Part shown: positions 11,129 to 22,329 of the stretch, one piece after another
Position numbering within the stretch: position 1 is the stretch's first letter
Layout of the letters: the number at the start of each line of letters is the position of its first letter
DNA from: Chamaecyparis obtusa
Lineage: Eukaryota; Streptophyta; Pinopsida; Cupressales; Cupressaceae
Direction: 5' to 3'
Assembly: GCA_027943335.1 (NCBI GenBank)
Contig: BSBK01002076.1
Coordinates: 1,492,001-1,556,000 of the forward strand
Length of the DNA stretch: 64,000 bases
Position numbers and translations under genes: made by a program
Notes under the pieces: generated by a model
What the model was told of the DNA's origin: nothing
The model's database searches: none
The model's input: the letters and a program-made list of their open reading frames with translations, nothing else

Positions 11129-12183
11129 ATGGAATTGAAGATTACAGAGAAAGTTAAAGTTTATTTTAGATCTGAGATGGAATTGATAAAGAATGACATG
11201 ATCACTGAAGTCATGAGAGCTATTGCTGGTATGCTGAGGAATCTTGGTACTGATGATGGTTATGAGGAAGATGCTGAAGACTAAATAAAGCTGTTGGATC
11301 TAGTGGAGATGACCAAAGAGCCAGATGTGGTGAAGATAGAACTGGTTGGTTACATAGATATGGAGCTTGGTTAAGTACTAGTTACCGAATGGAAGTTTCT
11401 ACTTTCTCTAGTACTTTGAAACCCAAGGATTTGATTGATTGGATTGGTGGATTAGAAGATTTCTTTGAGCTTGAAGAAATTGAAGATCCTCTTCGAGTAA
11501 TATTAGCATTAACTAAGTTGAAAAGACATGCTACTCTTTGGTGGAAAGAATTACAAAGAGATAGAGAAGATGAAGGTGAAATGTAGATCAATCAGTGGAG
11601 GTTGATGGTGAATAAATTGAAAGCTAAGTTCATACCTACTGACTATGAGCTTGACTTGTTTAAGAAGTTGTAGAATCTGAAGAAAAAATATTTGAAGGTG
11701 CAAGACTATACCAAGGAGTTCTATAAGTTGACTATTTGGTCTGGACACAGAGAAATTGGTATAGAAAAAGTAGCTCGGTATGTGACTGGTTTGAGATTTA
11801 ATATTCAGGTTGAGCTTGGTACACTGAAGATTGATTCAATTGAAGATGCTTATCAGTATGCTCTGAAGGCAAAAGATAAGTTGAAAAGGAGACAAAATAG
11901 TAATCCCCAAGGGAAGGAAAAGATTGCTCACTCGGTGAAGGATAAATTGACTGCTGAAGATGAACCAAAACTTGTGGAACTAAAGAAGAAGATAGGGAGG
12001 GTTATCTTTAAGGGTACTTGTTATAATTGTGGTGAAGAAGGACACCATTCTTTTGAGTGTACACAGAAGAATCTTGGTGACCAATGGACTGCTATGGTAA
12101 ATGAGAACATTCAAAATGAAGCTGAGTATGAGAACTTGTTGGTTCAACAAACATTGCTCGGTACAAAGGAGGAACCTTGTTAG
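11129..12183 (+). pseudogene. Ty3/gypsy gag (retrotransposon_gag domain)
   Basis: Begins near an ATG at 11129 with MELKITEKVKVYFRSEME. It continues into the classic Ty3-type capsid core: LIDWIGGLEDFFE, VILALTKLKRHATLWWKEL and YTKEFYKLTIWSG...E. A zinc knuckle CYNCGEEGHHSFEC near 12018-12060 ends it. The protein would form the particle shell and bind RNA. In-frame stops near 11282, 11370 and 11586 and at least one frame change break it into three open pieces, so a normal Gag cannot be made from this copy. Confidence 0.88.
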
Positions 12184-12600
12184 AGGAGTAACTTGTTCAG
12201 GACTCAGTACAAATCTAGAGGTTAACTTTGTGATGTAGTTGTTGATAGTGGTAGTACTGACAACCTTTTTGCCAAGGACATGGTTCAAAAACTTGGTTTG
12301 AATAGAATGAAACATTCTCATCCTTATAGGATTGGCTGGTTGCAAAATGTTCATGCTTTGGAAGTGAGGGAGTAGTGCTTTGTTGATTTTAAGATTGACC
12401 AGTATAAGGATCTTGTGTTATGTGATATTGTGGAGATTAATAGTTGTCATATATTGCTCAGTAGGCCTTGGCAATATGATTGTGTCAAGAATGTGTTTAC
12501 TATTGAGAATGATGACAAGAAGTTTTCCCTAATGCCTTTTTTGGATACAACACTTGGTAGGAGGAGTCTGAGTATTGGTAGCTAAGTTGAGCTGGTGGAT
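12184..12600 (+). pseudogene. gypsy-type aspartic protease
   Basis: Follows gag after a stop at 12181. The retropepsin active site reads VVVDSGSTDNLF near 12236-12270, with Asp-Ser-Gly intact, and an ILLSRPW motif near the end matches the usual ILG/LGRPW signature. The enzyme would cleave Gag. Stops occur near 12223, 12373 and 12583. Downstream, 12600-12806 keeps a basic KDLKRQRKLKW segment but no RT motif before the 3' LTR. Confidence 0.82.
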
Positions 12601-12806
12601 CCTAAGAGGAATGATAATCAATATGGAGAATAAGCCTATGTGTTATCAAGGAAAGACTTGAAAAGACAAAGGAAGCTGAAGTGGAAGAGTATGCAAGGTG
12701 AAAAATTGGAGGACTTGTATGTGAAGAACTAGTTTAGGGTTTATGTGTTGAATCCTAGAAGATGTTCTTCTAGCCTGTGAGAAAATCTTTTTGAACTTGG
12801 GGTGTC

Positions 12807-13722
12807 TGATGCAGGGGCATTCTAGGGTTCTCAGTGAATCTACATGGACGTGTGTTATTTTGGTTCTGTGTTACTTGGTTGCAACTTTAATCGATGGTCT
12901 TGGTTATTGAAGGAAGCTTGGTCGCTTAAGGAACTCAGTAAAATTCTTATGCTCGTTGATGCCTCTGTTGCTTGGTGTTTCTTGGCTTGGTTGGTTGTTT
13001 CACTAGTTCTTGGTTATTTCTATGACACTCGGTAGTTTTGGTTTATCGATTGGAGTTCTTGAGGATTTGGTTCGCCGACTTGGTGAATTTATTGTTGGTA
13101 TCTTTTTTTTGTATTCTCCTATGTAGATCTTGAGGCCGACATGGAGAATTAAATGTTTGTAAGGCTATTTGTGAGCTGACTATTGTTGCACTTAATATTT
13201 ATGTGTAATAGGAGTTGACTTGGCTTAGGAGTTAATTGTTTCATCTTGCCAACATGTGGCTGAAAATTAGTATTTAAAGGGTGCTGGGGGCATTTTAATG
13301 GGAAGAAGGAGACATCAGATGAAATGAGATTTGGGGGAGATAGGAGATTAGATCCGGATCCTGTGAGATCTTGAAGATCATATTTTTATTTGATAGTTTG
13401 TAATAGTAGAGCTAGTGGTTATTTTCTTGGAGAAAAGCATATTGTGTGGAGGCTTGCGAGTTCAAGTTTAGATCTGCCTTAAGGTTTCTATCAGTTGCTG
13501 ATTATTTTTAGAATTGGCCTAGCTAGAGTTGGATTGGATCTTTTTGGATCTTGCAAAACTATTTCTTGATTGTAATTGGCCATAACCAAGAAGGCCTTAC
13601 AACTAGGCATGTTAATGAAAATTTTGTTGAAGACACTGTCTTGTTGTGTAATTCCGCATTGTGGTGTTTGGCTTCTTGTGAGGACTGTCCTTAATTGGAT
13701 CCTCCTTACATGTCCTGTGTCA
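12807..13722 (+). repeat. 3' LTR of the gypsy-type element
   Basis: Starts TGATGCAGGG after a short purine-rich stretch (CTTGGGGTG) and ends GTGTCA. Collinear with 10055-10971 and followed by the second AAAGA target copy. Confidence 0.9.
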
Positions 13723-13727
13723 AAAGA

Positions 13728-14217
13728 AGATTATCCTATATACGAAGAAAAAGCCTTAGTTTCTCATGTTGATAGGAAACCTGATTGGATAATTGATAGT
13801 GGATGTTCACATCATATGACAAGTGATAATGAGAGATTCATTCAACTAAAGAATTTTGATGATGATGTTGTAATATTTGGTGACAATACTCCCAAAATAA
13901 TTACTGGTAAAGGATCAATTACTTTCCATGGAAAAACTAATACTGATGATGTATGATTTATGGATGGCTTAAAACATAACTTGTTAAGTTTTGGACAACT
14001 TGTGTATAAGGGTTATCATTTAGCATTCAAGGATGGTCATTTCTATATTAGAGGAGCTAATGGAGAATTGATTGCATCTGGTTCCAAGACCAGGGGTAAT
14101 ATTTTCCAATTAAACTTTATAAAGGTCAGTTATTTTGTTGCAAAGACTTATGATAGTTGGTTATGTAATAGAAGGTTTTGTCATATCAAGTTTTACAACA
14201 TGGTAAAAGCATCTTAA
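13728..14217 (+). pseudogene. copia protease and GAG-pre-integrase region
   Basis: This is the copia reading frame resuming after the nested element. The protease core WIIDSGCSHHMTSD keeps its catalytic Asp-Ser-Gly near 13790-13800, followed by VIFGDNTP and GKGSITF. A stop at 13957 precedes MDGLKHNLLSFGQL and the pre-integrase zinc segment, which retains a CH pair (RRFCHIKF). The region then hits a stop at 14215. In an active element it would process the polyprotein and help the integrase N-terminus fold. Confidence 0.88.
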
Positions 14218-15220
14218 AATAATGCCATCAGAGATCTACCTAAAATTGTGAAACTTGGTAACACTACATGCAAAGAGTGTGTCTTGGGAAAGTAGACAAG
14301 AAGTAGTTTACAAGCAAAGGATACTCAGAAAATGGAAAGTTAGAATTGATTCATATAGATCTTTGTGGACCTACTTAGTATAGGTCATAATTCAAAGAAA
14401 TGTACTTTATTATATTCATTGATGATTACTCTAGAATGATGTGGGTAGGATTTTTTAGAGAAAAATCAGAAGCATTTGAAACTTTCAAGTTCTATAAGGA
14501 AAAAGTTGAGAACAAGATAGGTTTGAAGATAAAAAATTTAAGATCAGACAAAGGTGGATAATTCACTTCACATGAATTCAATACATTTTTCAAAGAGCAT
14601 GGTATTTTTAGGAAGACTTCGACACCTAGGAAACCACAACAAAATGGAGTTGCTGAAAGAAGAAACAAAATAGTTCTTGATACTAGAATAACCATGTTGA
14701 TAGAAGGAAAGGTCCCACATATGCATTGGAGAGAAGAAGTCAATACATCTATATATAAAATGAATAGAGTACAAATTAGAGAAGGTACATGAAATACACC
14801 ATTTGAGCTATGGTCTGGTATGACACCTACTATTAGTTATTTCATAATTTTTGGAAGTAAATGCTACATTGAGAGAGATGAATGTCTAGGAAAATTTGAT
14901 ACTAGAAGTGATGAAGGATTATTCCTTGGGTACTCTACTATAATTAAAGTATGCTAAAATCTGAGAACTATGAAGCTGATTGAAAGTGATAATGTGAGAG
15001 TAGATGAAAATTTTCAAGTTAGAGAAAAATATTGTGGCTCTAACCCCTATGAGATTTCTTTTGAAAATGTGAGTACAAATCAAAACAATATGCAGACAAT
15101 AAAAAGTGAGAATGAAATATTAGAAGATATTTTGGAAATTAACAATGGCATAAGTGTGGCCGAGTTAAGGGAACAAACCACACAAAAATATGTTATCAGA
15201 AATCATCCTAAGGATTAGAT
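14218..15220 (+). pseudogene. copia integrase and linker
   Basis: The DDE catalytic core is recognisable: HIDLCGPT near 14350 (first Asp), LRSDKGG near 14540 (second Asp) and QQNGVAERRN near 14638-14668 (Glu). Downstream come the copia signatures WREEVNTS, TPFELW and FGSKCYI...GYST. A low-complexity linker (14970-15218) leads toward RT. At least six stops and one or more frame changes interrupt it. The catalytic triad residues themselves are still readable. Confidence 0.85.
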
Positions 15221-15369
15221 CATTCATGACAACAACAAAGGAACTGGAACAAGATTGCAAAAAAGAGAAGAGAGGTTGCAAACAAAGAAGATAGGTCACA
15301 ATCTACAAATGCCATTTTATTGATCTCTCAAGTAGAACCACAATCCATAGATGACGCATGAAAAGATGA

Positions 15370-15800
15370 ATCATGGATCAAAGCCATGAAGGAAGAATTG
15401 AAGAAGATTTAGAAAAACAACACTTGCCTGGTTCCAAGCCCTAAAGAAAAAAATGTAATTGACACCAAGTGGGTATATAGAAACAAGATGAATGAACAAG
15501 GAATTTTTGTTAGAAACAAAGCGATATTGGTATGTAAAGGATATTCATAGCAAGAAGGGATTGATTTTCAAGAAACCTTCGCACATGTTGTTAGAATTGA
15601 GGTAGTCAGATGATTGTTGAAGTCATTTTTGATGATATTGTCTTTGGAGGAAATGATGAAATGAGCATCAAGTTTGTAGATGAGATGAAAAGTGAGTTTG
15701 AAATGTTTATTACTGGGGAGATGAAATTCTTCCTTGGATTGTAGATCATTTAGAGTAAAGAAGGGATATTCATATCTCAGACCAAATATTTTAAAGAACT
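15370..15800 (+). pseudogene. copia reverse transcriptase, internally deleted
   Basis: The N-terminal part reads DTKWVYRNKMNEQG...CKGYS and then FQETFAHVVRIE near 15460-15605. The text then jumps to VIFDDIVFGGNDE near 15620-15655. The region holding YQMDVKSAFL, YVEQP and YGLKQAPR is missing, so roughly 300-350 bp of finger and palm sequence has been deleted. The catalytic box survives as FDDI rather than the usual FVDDI. The enzyme cannot function. Confidence 0.85.
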
Positions 15801-16563
15801 ATTGAAATTTTTTAGCATGGATGATAATAAACCTATTGGAACCCCTATGGTAACTGGAACCAAGTTGTCTTTGGAAGATGAAGCAAAGAATGTACCTCAG
15901 AAAAGGTATAGATCAATGATTGGAGGTCTTCAGTATCTGACACACACTAGACCTGATATTTCCAATGATATTGGAACTATTGCAAGATTGCAAGCTAACC
16001 CTAAAGAATCTTGTCTTATGGTAGTAAAAAGGATATTCAAATATCTAAAGGTCACATTTGAGTTTGGTCTATGGTATGATAGATCACAAGACTTTACATT
16101 TCATAATTTCGTTGATGTTGATTGGGAAGGAAATGTAGATGACAAAAAAAGTACCAGTGGAGGAGCATTCTTCCTTGGTAAAAGATTGGTTTCTTGGCTC
16201 AACGAGAAGTTGGACTGCATTGCTCAGTCTACAACAAAATCAGAATATGTTACAACAATAATCAATTGTAAATAGATCATATGGATTAAGAAAATATTGA
16301 TGGACATTGGAGTATGTCTAAAAGATTGAGTTACTATCTATTGTGACAATACTAGCACAATAAATATGTCAAAGAACTCTGTTATACATTCAATGACAAA
16401 AAATATGGCAATACAGTATCATTTCTTGAGAGAAAAAGTAGCAGAGAAAGAAGTAAAGTTAGAATATGTGAGTACAAAGGAGAAAATAGTAGACATTTTC
16501 ACAAAACCTCCACCTAAGGATACATTTGAGTATTTAAGAGGTATGCTAGGCATCATGCCCTAG
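15801..16563 (+). pseudogene. copia RT C-terminus and RNase H
   Basis: Contains NKPIGTPM, the YRSMIGGLQYLTHTRPDI motif, then RNase H: DVDWEGNVDDKKSTSGGAFFLG, STTKSEY and, after a stop near 16273, YCDNTSTINMSKNSV and TKPPPKDTFEYLRGMLG. These are collinear with the equivalent domains on the minus strand at 23.4-23.9 kb and 35.0-35.6 kb. Only a few stops interrupt it. Confidence 0.88.
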
Positions 16564-16896
16564 CCTACTCTTGATTAATTGAATTAGGAATTACATTAGT
16601 CCCAAAATATCAGAGCGCTATTTCATTCTCTGGACTACATGCTTGATACTTATCCTATGGGGGAGTATATGTATTTGAGCCGAGATACTGAGAACTCTTG
16701 GGAACACAATAACACCTTTGACATTGATGTCAATGGGGGAGAGAATGACACATGAAAAAAATTATAAGAGGATCATCCTTTGGGGGATTCGATGATTGAT
16801 GAAGAGGATTTGAAAATATGATGATGTAGATACAATATAGGCATGTTTGGTATTTATGGAACTTAGATGTTTTTCATCTATGTTTCCATCAATACC

Positions 16897-16908
16897 AAAG
16901 GGGGAGAT
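16897..16908 (+). other. polypurine tract
   Basis: AAAGGGGGAGAT immediately precedes the 3' LTR and would prime plus-strand DNA. Further GGGGGAG-type tracts lie upstream near 16650, 16735 and 16780. Confidence 0.8.
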
Positions 16909-17478
16909 TGTTAGCATTAATGCTGATGGTATTCCTATGGGGGAGTATCCTAGAAATGGTGGAGGCATGCTATATTGGTTATGTGTTTCATTCATGACAG
17001 AGTTTATAGAACAAGTTGCAAAGAATTGTACGAACATCATACAATGAATCAACATGTGTGCACTTAAAGGGAGACTCCTAATGATGTCTTGGGTCACCAT
17101 CCATTATCGCACATGCTTATGAGTTGATTGAATAGAGTTACGACAAGTTTACTGGAAAACACCTTGCAGAAGACAAAAACTATATTTTCACAGAGTTGAT
17201 TGTAGAACTTTGTGGATAGCACTCATGGTTGTTTAAGTTATGATGTGCGAACATAGGTTCATGATGGAAAATAGCTGAAGATCTTATTGCGATCATATGG
17301 ACTCATGATTATACATGTGATGTCAGCTATGGCATGTTCATTGGCCAAGAACTATTTGGAGGCTGACCTCGAACACGTTTCAAGTAATATGATATGCGAG
17401 CTTAATCAACAGATCTAAATGATTAATTGATGTAATTAATATGTTGTAATATTTTAAAAGGTTCTATGTGCATCTTTG
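16909..17478 (+). repeat. truncated 3' LTR of the copia element
   Basis: Starts TGTTAGCATTAATGC and follows 7625-8241 of the 5' LTR. Similarity is lost after GTGCATCTTT. The TATA box, repeated U5 motif and terminal CAACA-type end are all missing. Confidence 0.88.
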
Positions 17479-17889
17479 TCACTCACTATTTTCACTCAGT
17501 TCAATTTTTGATACTTGGCTATTAGTGATGCTTAGTTGACACTATATTTTCTCAGCTTATACTGGCTCTTGGTCAACACTAGCATCACTCAGCTTATACT
17601 TAAGCTCCTTAATCTTCTCCTCTTTTTCTTAGTCAAGCCTATGATTTCAGTCTTTCTTTTCTCATCTCTTTCATGCTTCAAATCAACTGTCTTCTTCACT
17701 TAGTATTATAGATAAGCAACATATTACCTTGCCAAAGTGCCTCATAATCAAGTGCCCATTGTAGTTTCTCATAACTCAACCTTTTCACTAGGTTTTCTTG
17801 TTATCTCCTCTTTTCAAATCCTCTTTATCAATCAAATGATATGACACTCTACTAGATAGAAATTATCACACCAATTAAGGTTTGACATC
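17479..17889 (-). other. unassigned segment between truncated LTR and LINE
   Basis: The minus strand can be read in pieces as a lysine- and glutamate-rich, possibly coiled-coil peptide (EKIKELKYKLSDAS is the clearest), broken by stops and frame changes. It may be a gag fragment of another element or LINE 3' sequence. I do not recognise it. Confidence 0.3.
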
Positions 17890-18135
17890 AATGATAATAT
17901 AATAATCATTTCAATTGTAGCTTCCAAATATTCTAAGCCTAAATTCTTATTAAATTTTAGACCCTCTAGTAGAGTAGTAAATTATGCTACATTATTAATC
18001 TGGATCCCTATAAGGTCTGCTAAACTATATACAAGCTTCTTGTCCCAATTATGAATACAACATCCTATACCTATTTTTCCCAGATTTCCTCTAGAGGCTC
18101 CATCAAAATTTAATTTGTGCCAATCCATAGCTAGG
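17890..18135 (-). pseudogene. LINE RNase H (plant RVT_3 type)
   Basis: The minus strand reads WHKLNFDGASRGNLGKIGIG, the typical start of the plant LINE RNase H with its first catalytic Asp in NFDGAS. A stop follows near 18000, and the later catalytic residues could not be placed with confidence. Confidence 0.75.
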
Positions 18136-18469
18136 GATTTCCAAACACAATCCTTCATAAGCTGATCTAATTATCCCTTCTTGAATTCATCTAATGAGGT
18201 AATTTTGAGGCCTTCCCATCAAATTTTGATCTTTTTATCCCACCCCAAGAATCTTATTCCTTTCGAGTTGAGGAAATTTATACTATTCATAACTTCAACA
18301 ATACATGCCTCTAATTTATTTGAAAATTGATTAAACTGTAATTCATAGTCTTTTAAAATTATCCTATTTATTTCTTTCCATATTTCCTAGATTAAAAGTG
18401 ATGTAGTAGCCATCCATATATTTCCAAAAAGATCCTTCCCCTGATTTCCTTGACTAGTACTTGAATAGA

Positions 18470-19290
18470 TCCTCAATGTTATTTAGAAGCACTGACTTCC
18501 AGTTGAGTTTATACGTGACCCAAACCCAACATTTATTAGTGAACTTGCAATTCAGGAGGATATGATCCATTATTTCCTCCTTTTTACATAATACACATCT
18601 GGAGGGTCCATAAAATTCCATTTTCATAAACCACTTCGTAGTTAAAATTCTATGTTGTAAGGCCGCCCATGCAAATATCCCATCCTTTGGTAAGCACTCC
18701 TTATTCCAACATATATCTGAAGGTAGATTTGTTCTTGTGAAGTTATTGGTCTTATATAAGGATTCATATCCATCTTTGGTGTCATACTACCCTGGTTTAG
18801 ATCCTATCCACACTATCCTATCTTCCCTAGAACTAGGAGAGATAAGCCTGGCTTCTAAAATTTCCTTTAACCTGGCTCTAAATTTTGGTGGTATCCTAAA
18901 GTCCCAATCTAACTTCCAACTATATCCCATCATAGGATTTCCACTAGGGATGTCCATATAGTCTCTAACAAAGATACCCACCTTCTCTTTGGGAAGATTT
19001 ATTATATCCTAGTCTTCCATCAGGTTATGAAGAATCGGGTATCCGCCCCATGAATCTTCCCAAAAGATTGCCTTTCTACCACGCCCTATATTCAAAGAGA
19101 TCTTATCACTTATAAGAGGTCTATAATCATTGATAAAATTACATAATCTAGATCTTCTCGGAGGAGATTCATGACGAAGAATTCTTAAAGGGTCATTCCC
19201 CATGAAATATTTGTATCTAGTTATTTTAACCCATTTATATTCGGGTTCCTTAATTATTTTCCAAACCAACTTAGCCCCTAGTGCCACATT
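18470..19290 (-). pseudogene. LINE RT C-terminal region with zf-RVT motif
   Basis: Contains ALGAKLVWKII...NDPLRIL, then NIGRGRKAIFWEDSWGG, the standard region between RT and RNase H in plant LINEs. A zf-RVT-type cysteine/histidine cluster (RCVLCKKEEIMDHILLNC) lies near 18555-18610. Broken by stops and frame changes but clearly collinear with the family. Confidence 0.82.
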
Positions 19291-19609
19291 TTGATCTCTA
19301 ATAATTTTAAGGTTAACCCCCCATCCTCTTTGAACCTATAAATAGTGTTCCAAGAAAATAAGGCCATCCTATTTTTTCTATCGAGCCCTGCCAAAAGAAT
19401 GTTCTCAATTTATGATTTAATTTCTGATGAATTTCCATCGACATATTATAACAAGACATTTGAAAAATAGGGATTTAAGAGAGGACTGGTCTCAACATTG
19501 TTACCCTCCCAGCTGTAGGGAGCCATTTTCCTTTCCAAGATGCCACTCAGTTTTCAATCGTAGAAAGGACATCTTTCCATAACTCTATCTATTTCCTACC
19601 CTTTTCCAA

Positions 19610-20682
19610 GGGTAGACATAACTATTTTCTAGGGAGTTCTCCTTTCTTGATACCTAAGATGTTCAAAATAATTCTCTCTACATTAAATTTTGTGTTAAAG
19701 AAAAATATTTCCAACTTGTCTCGGTTTATAAGTTGATCAGATGCCTTTGAATATTCTAATAATGAAATTTTAAAGTTTTTGGCCTCTTCTATTTCTGCCT
19801 TCCCATTCAACATTGTGTCATCCATAAATTGCTGGTGAGTAGAAGGCTCTATCTTACTAGTAATTTTGATACCTTTAATTCTCTTCTCTTCTCTTTCCTT
19901 ACTCAATGATCTCCATAAGGCTTTTGCCATGATTATAAAAAGAAAGTGTGAAAAGGGATCCCCTTGAAGAAGCCCCCTAGAAATTTCAAAGAATCCTTCT
20001 AGGGTTGTGTTAACTAAGATAGAAATTCTAGGCATTGAAATGCATTCAAACACTAAGTTAGTCCATTGCTTAGAAAAACCAAAGGATTTTAGGCAATTAC
20101 AAAGGAATCTTCAATCCACTTTATCGTAGACCTTTTTGATTTCCAACTTTATTAACATACTAGGGGTTTTATTACATTGAATCATATGAATTTCCTCCTA
20201 GGCTATAATCACTCTATCCATAATCGATCTTCCTAGAATAAAGATCATTTTTTCCTCATATATTATGTTCAGGACTAAGGTTTTTAATCTATTTTCCAAC
20301 ATTTTTGTTAAAATCTTATAAATGGTATTACATAAAGAAACTGGTCTAAATCCATCTCGGCTAACTACATTTTCTACTTTAGGTACTAAGACTAGGAAAG
20401 TATTATTTCTCTCATTAAGGATCTTACTTGAATTTATAACACTCTCTAGTACTTCAGTCACTTCATTCCCTAAAAAGGACTAGTAATTTTGATAGAAGAA
20501 TGCTGAGAAACTATCTGGTCCTGGGGATTTGTCCAGGTGTAATTTATTTCTTAAGCCTCCTCTATTTCCCCTATTGTGATTTTTGCATTCAATCTTCTTC
20601 TCCCATCTTTACTAATAATGGATGGGATGCTTCTAATGATATCCTCCTGGGATCCCAATGTTGAGGAATCACAATTTAGTAG
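19610..20682 (-). pseudogene. LINE reverse transcriptase
   Basis: From the right the motifs run DKSPGPDSFSAFFYQN (near 20490-20540), FLVLVPKVEN...FRPVSLCNTIYKI...RL (20275-20405), SRGLLQGDPFSHFLF (about 19935-19985) and FMDDTMLNGKAE near 19800-19830. The last is the FxDD catalytic box, with Met at x. This order is that of non-LTR reverse transcriptases, which prime from nicked genomic DNA. Frameshifts near 20470 and 20060-20190 plus several stops separate the pieces, and the block between ILGR and the QGDP motif is badly eroded. Confidence 0.88.
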
Positions 20683-21989
20683 TGTTAGCAATAGTCCCAA
20701 GAGATAACTGAGAGGGGGTGGTGAATCAGTTATCTACAATATTCAATTCTTTATCCAATTTAGTACAAAAGAGCATTAAGCACATACACAAAAAGATAAA
20801 ACTTAACACGACACCATAATTTTGGTTATGGGGAAACCCAAATAGGTAAAAACCCTAGTGGGAATTAGCACCCACTATAAACTACACTAGAGTATAATGA
20901 TCCCTATTAGGAGATCTTACAACACTGTTAGGAGTTGATCTTTACATTAAATGAAGTACAATGACTTGGTCAAAGGTTAGACCCTATTAGGAGTATTTTA
21001 TAAACAACCTTTTTAAAGGTGAGGACACACTTTTTGAGAGCACACTGCTCAAATGGTGAAGGCTGCAACCTTCTGCATAACATATATACACTATATCTGG
21101 ATCTTGGTGAACTGTGAATTAGACCTATTATCTTGATCAGTTCAATGAATAGAATACACTCTCTACTTCATCACATATATCTTTAAATGATGATTGATAT
21201 AGCTTTACTAGCCTAATACTTTTGCACCTTCTCCTCTACTTCCATATTTTTACTCAGCGATCACAACTAACTAGCTATAAGTAGCCTTCTACAAAAGAGA
21301 TAATCAATTTGTCCTATTAGAACCTTCTTGAAATAACATTTATGAAACAATAAAAATTTCCAACAACATCTACAATGGCTATACTAAGCACACAATAAAA
21401 ATAGGACCACACAACCCAATATGAGTAGACACATCACTTCACATTGTCGGCTCCACCAAATTAACTGAAACTTTACTCTCAAGCTGAAATATGTTATGCA
21501 CTCTTAACCAAACAATCTTAGCTCATAACCAAACATGAAACCAAACAAGCATACCATAATGATAAGCGCAACTTCTGAAACAATATAAATATTGTCGGCT
21601 CCACCAAATAATCTCCTGAAACTGTAACTGGCAAACAGAAACATCATAACTCAACTTTAATTGCACAACTAACTTTTCATATATGAACATAGCTTTATGA
21701 ATATATCTACAACACACAAATAAATGCACAAGGCTCCATCATAGCCATATTGTGAACTACATATAGAACTTTTCTTGCAACATTGTCTGGAACATTGTTG
21801 TTACAAAATAATTAAATAACTATCTGTACTCAGAATCAACCTTTGCATCTATGATATCATGCTGATAACATATCCATACAACATATGTTCAAGGCTCTCT
21901 GCATAGAACTACAATGCACAATGCTTACCATATGTATCCATCAATGACAAACATATAGTCAATAAAGGCTTGCTGGCAAATCTCCAACA
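20683..21989 (-). repeat. copia 1 3' LTR
   Basis: Plus-strand ends are TGTTAGCAAT and TCCAACA. It matches the right LTR outside the nested insertion and also 42063-43350. The plus-strand CTCCCCCTTT beyond its right end is the complement of the polypurine tract. Confidence 0.9.
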
Positions 21990-22003
21990 ATCTCCCCCTT
22001 TGG
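21990..22003 (-). other. copia 1 polypurine tract
   Basis: On the minus strand CCAAAGGGGGAGAT directly precedes the 3' LTR. A second CAAAGGGGGAG tract lies at about 22198-22208, giving a multiple-PPT arrangement. Confidence 0.75.
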
Positions 22004-22329
22004 AATTGATGGAAACATGTGAAATGAAAAATACCATCAATCCAAAAGTACAATAACATTCTCTATTTCCTCAAAAAAATACTCCCCCAAAAATGATTTC
22101 TCCATCTACTGTTGAATGCTCTCAATATCTGCTACTACATCTTCTTACTATATACTCCTTATAATAGATCAACTATTTTGTTTTTCATGACTATATACTC
22201 CCCCTTTGACATTAATGGAAAAGGGTGCCAACAACAAATAAGCATAGGTACTGCTCCTGAGGTAGAGTAGTCCACCATTCATTAGTCACTGAGGATTGAT
22301 GCACTTCTACAAATTCTAATCTGATCCAG

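Larger units (their letters stand above)
10055..13722 (+). mobile_element. non-autonomous Ty3/gypsy-type element (gag-protease only)
   Basis: Two LTRs of about 917 bp (10055-10971 and 12807-13722) begin TGA(C/T)G(T/C)AGGG and end in CA. The flanking 5 bp AAAGA (10050-10054 and 13723-13727) is a perfect target duplication. A GGTTCTATCAGAGC site after the 5' LTR is a diverged initiator-tRNA primer site. The 1.8 kb interior encodes only a Ty3-type gag and a retropepsin. No reverse transcriptase, RNase H or integrase motif is present. This matches the described TR-GAG class of non-autonomous elements, which depend on enzymes supplied elsewhere. It inserted into an existing copia element and is therefore younger. 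Confidence 0.92.
7625..17478 (+). mobile_element. Ty1/copia retrotransposon, degenerate, 3' LTR truncated
   Basis: The gene order gag-protease-integrase-RT-RNase H between two related LTRs is diagnostic of Ty1/copia. The 5' LTR is 7625-8971, with a TGGTATCAGATC primer-binding site two bases later. The 3' LTR starts at 16909 directly after a polypurine tract but matches the 5' LTR only to about 17478, so roughly its last 730 bp are missing. A gypsy-type element sits inside at 10055-13722. Coding is broken by many stops and a deletion in RT, so the element is dead. Several extra GGGGGAG tracts upstream of the 3' LTR recall Sireviruses; that lineage call is inference. Confidence 0.92.
17890..20682 (-). 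mobile_element. L1-type LINE, 3' part (RT, zinc finger, RNase H)
   Basis: Read leftward this is the 3' two-thirds of a plant L1-type non-LTR retrotransposon: reverse transcriptase, a C-terminal zf-RVT region and a plant-type RNase H. The 5' part (endonuclease) lies at 30376-31519 because copia 1 inserted between them. Removing copia 1 and one AGTAG copy joins TLFRELL to NCDSSTLGSQED in one frame. No poly(A) tail or target duplication could be identified at the left end. Confidence 0.88.
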
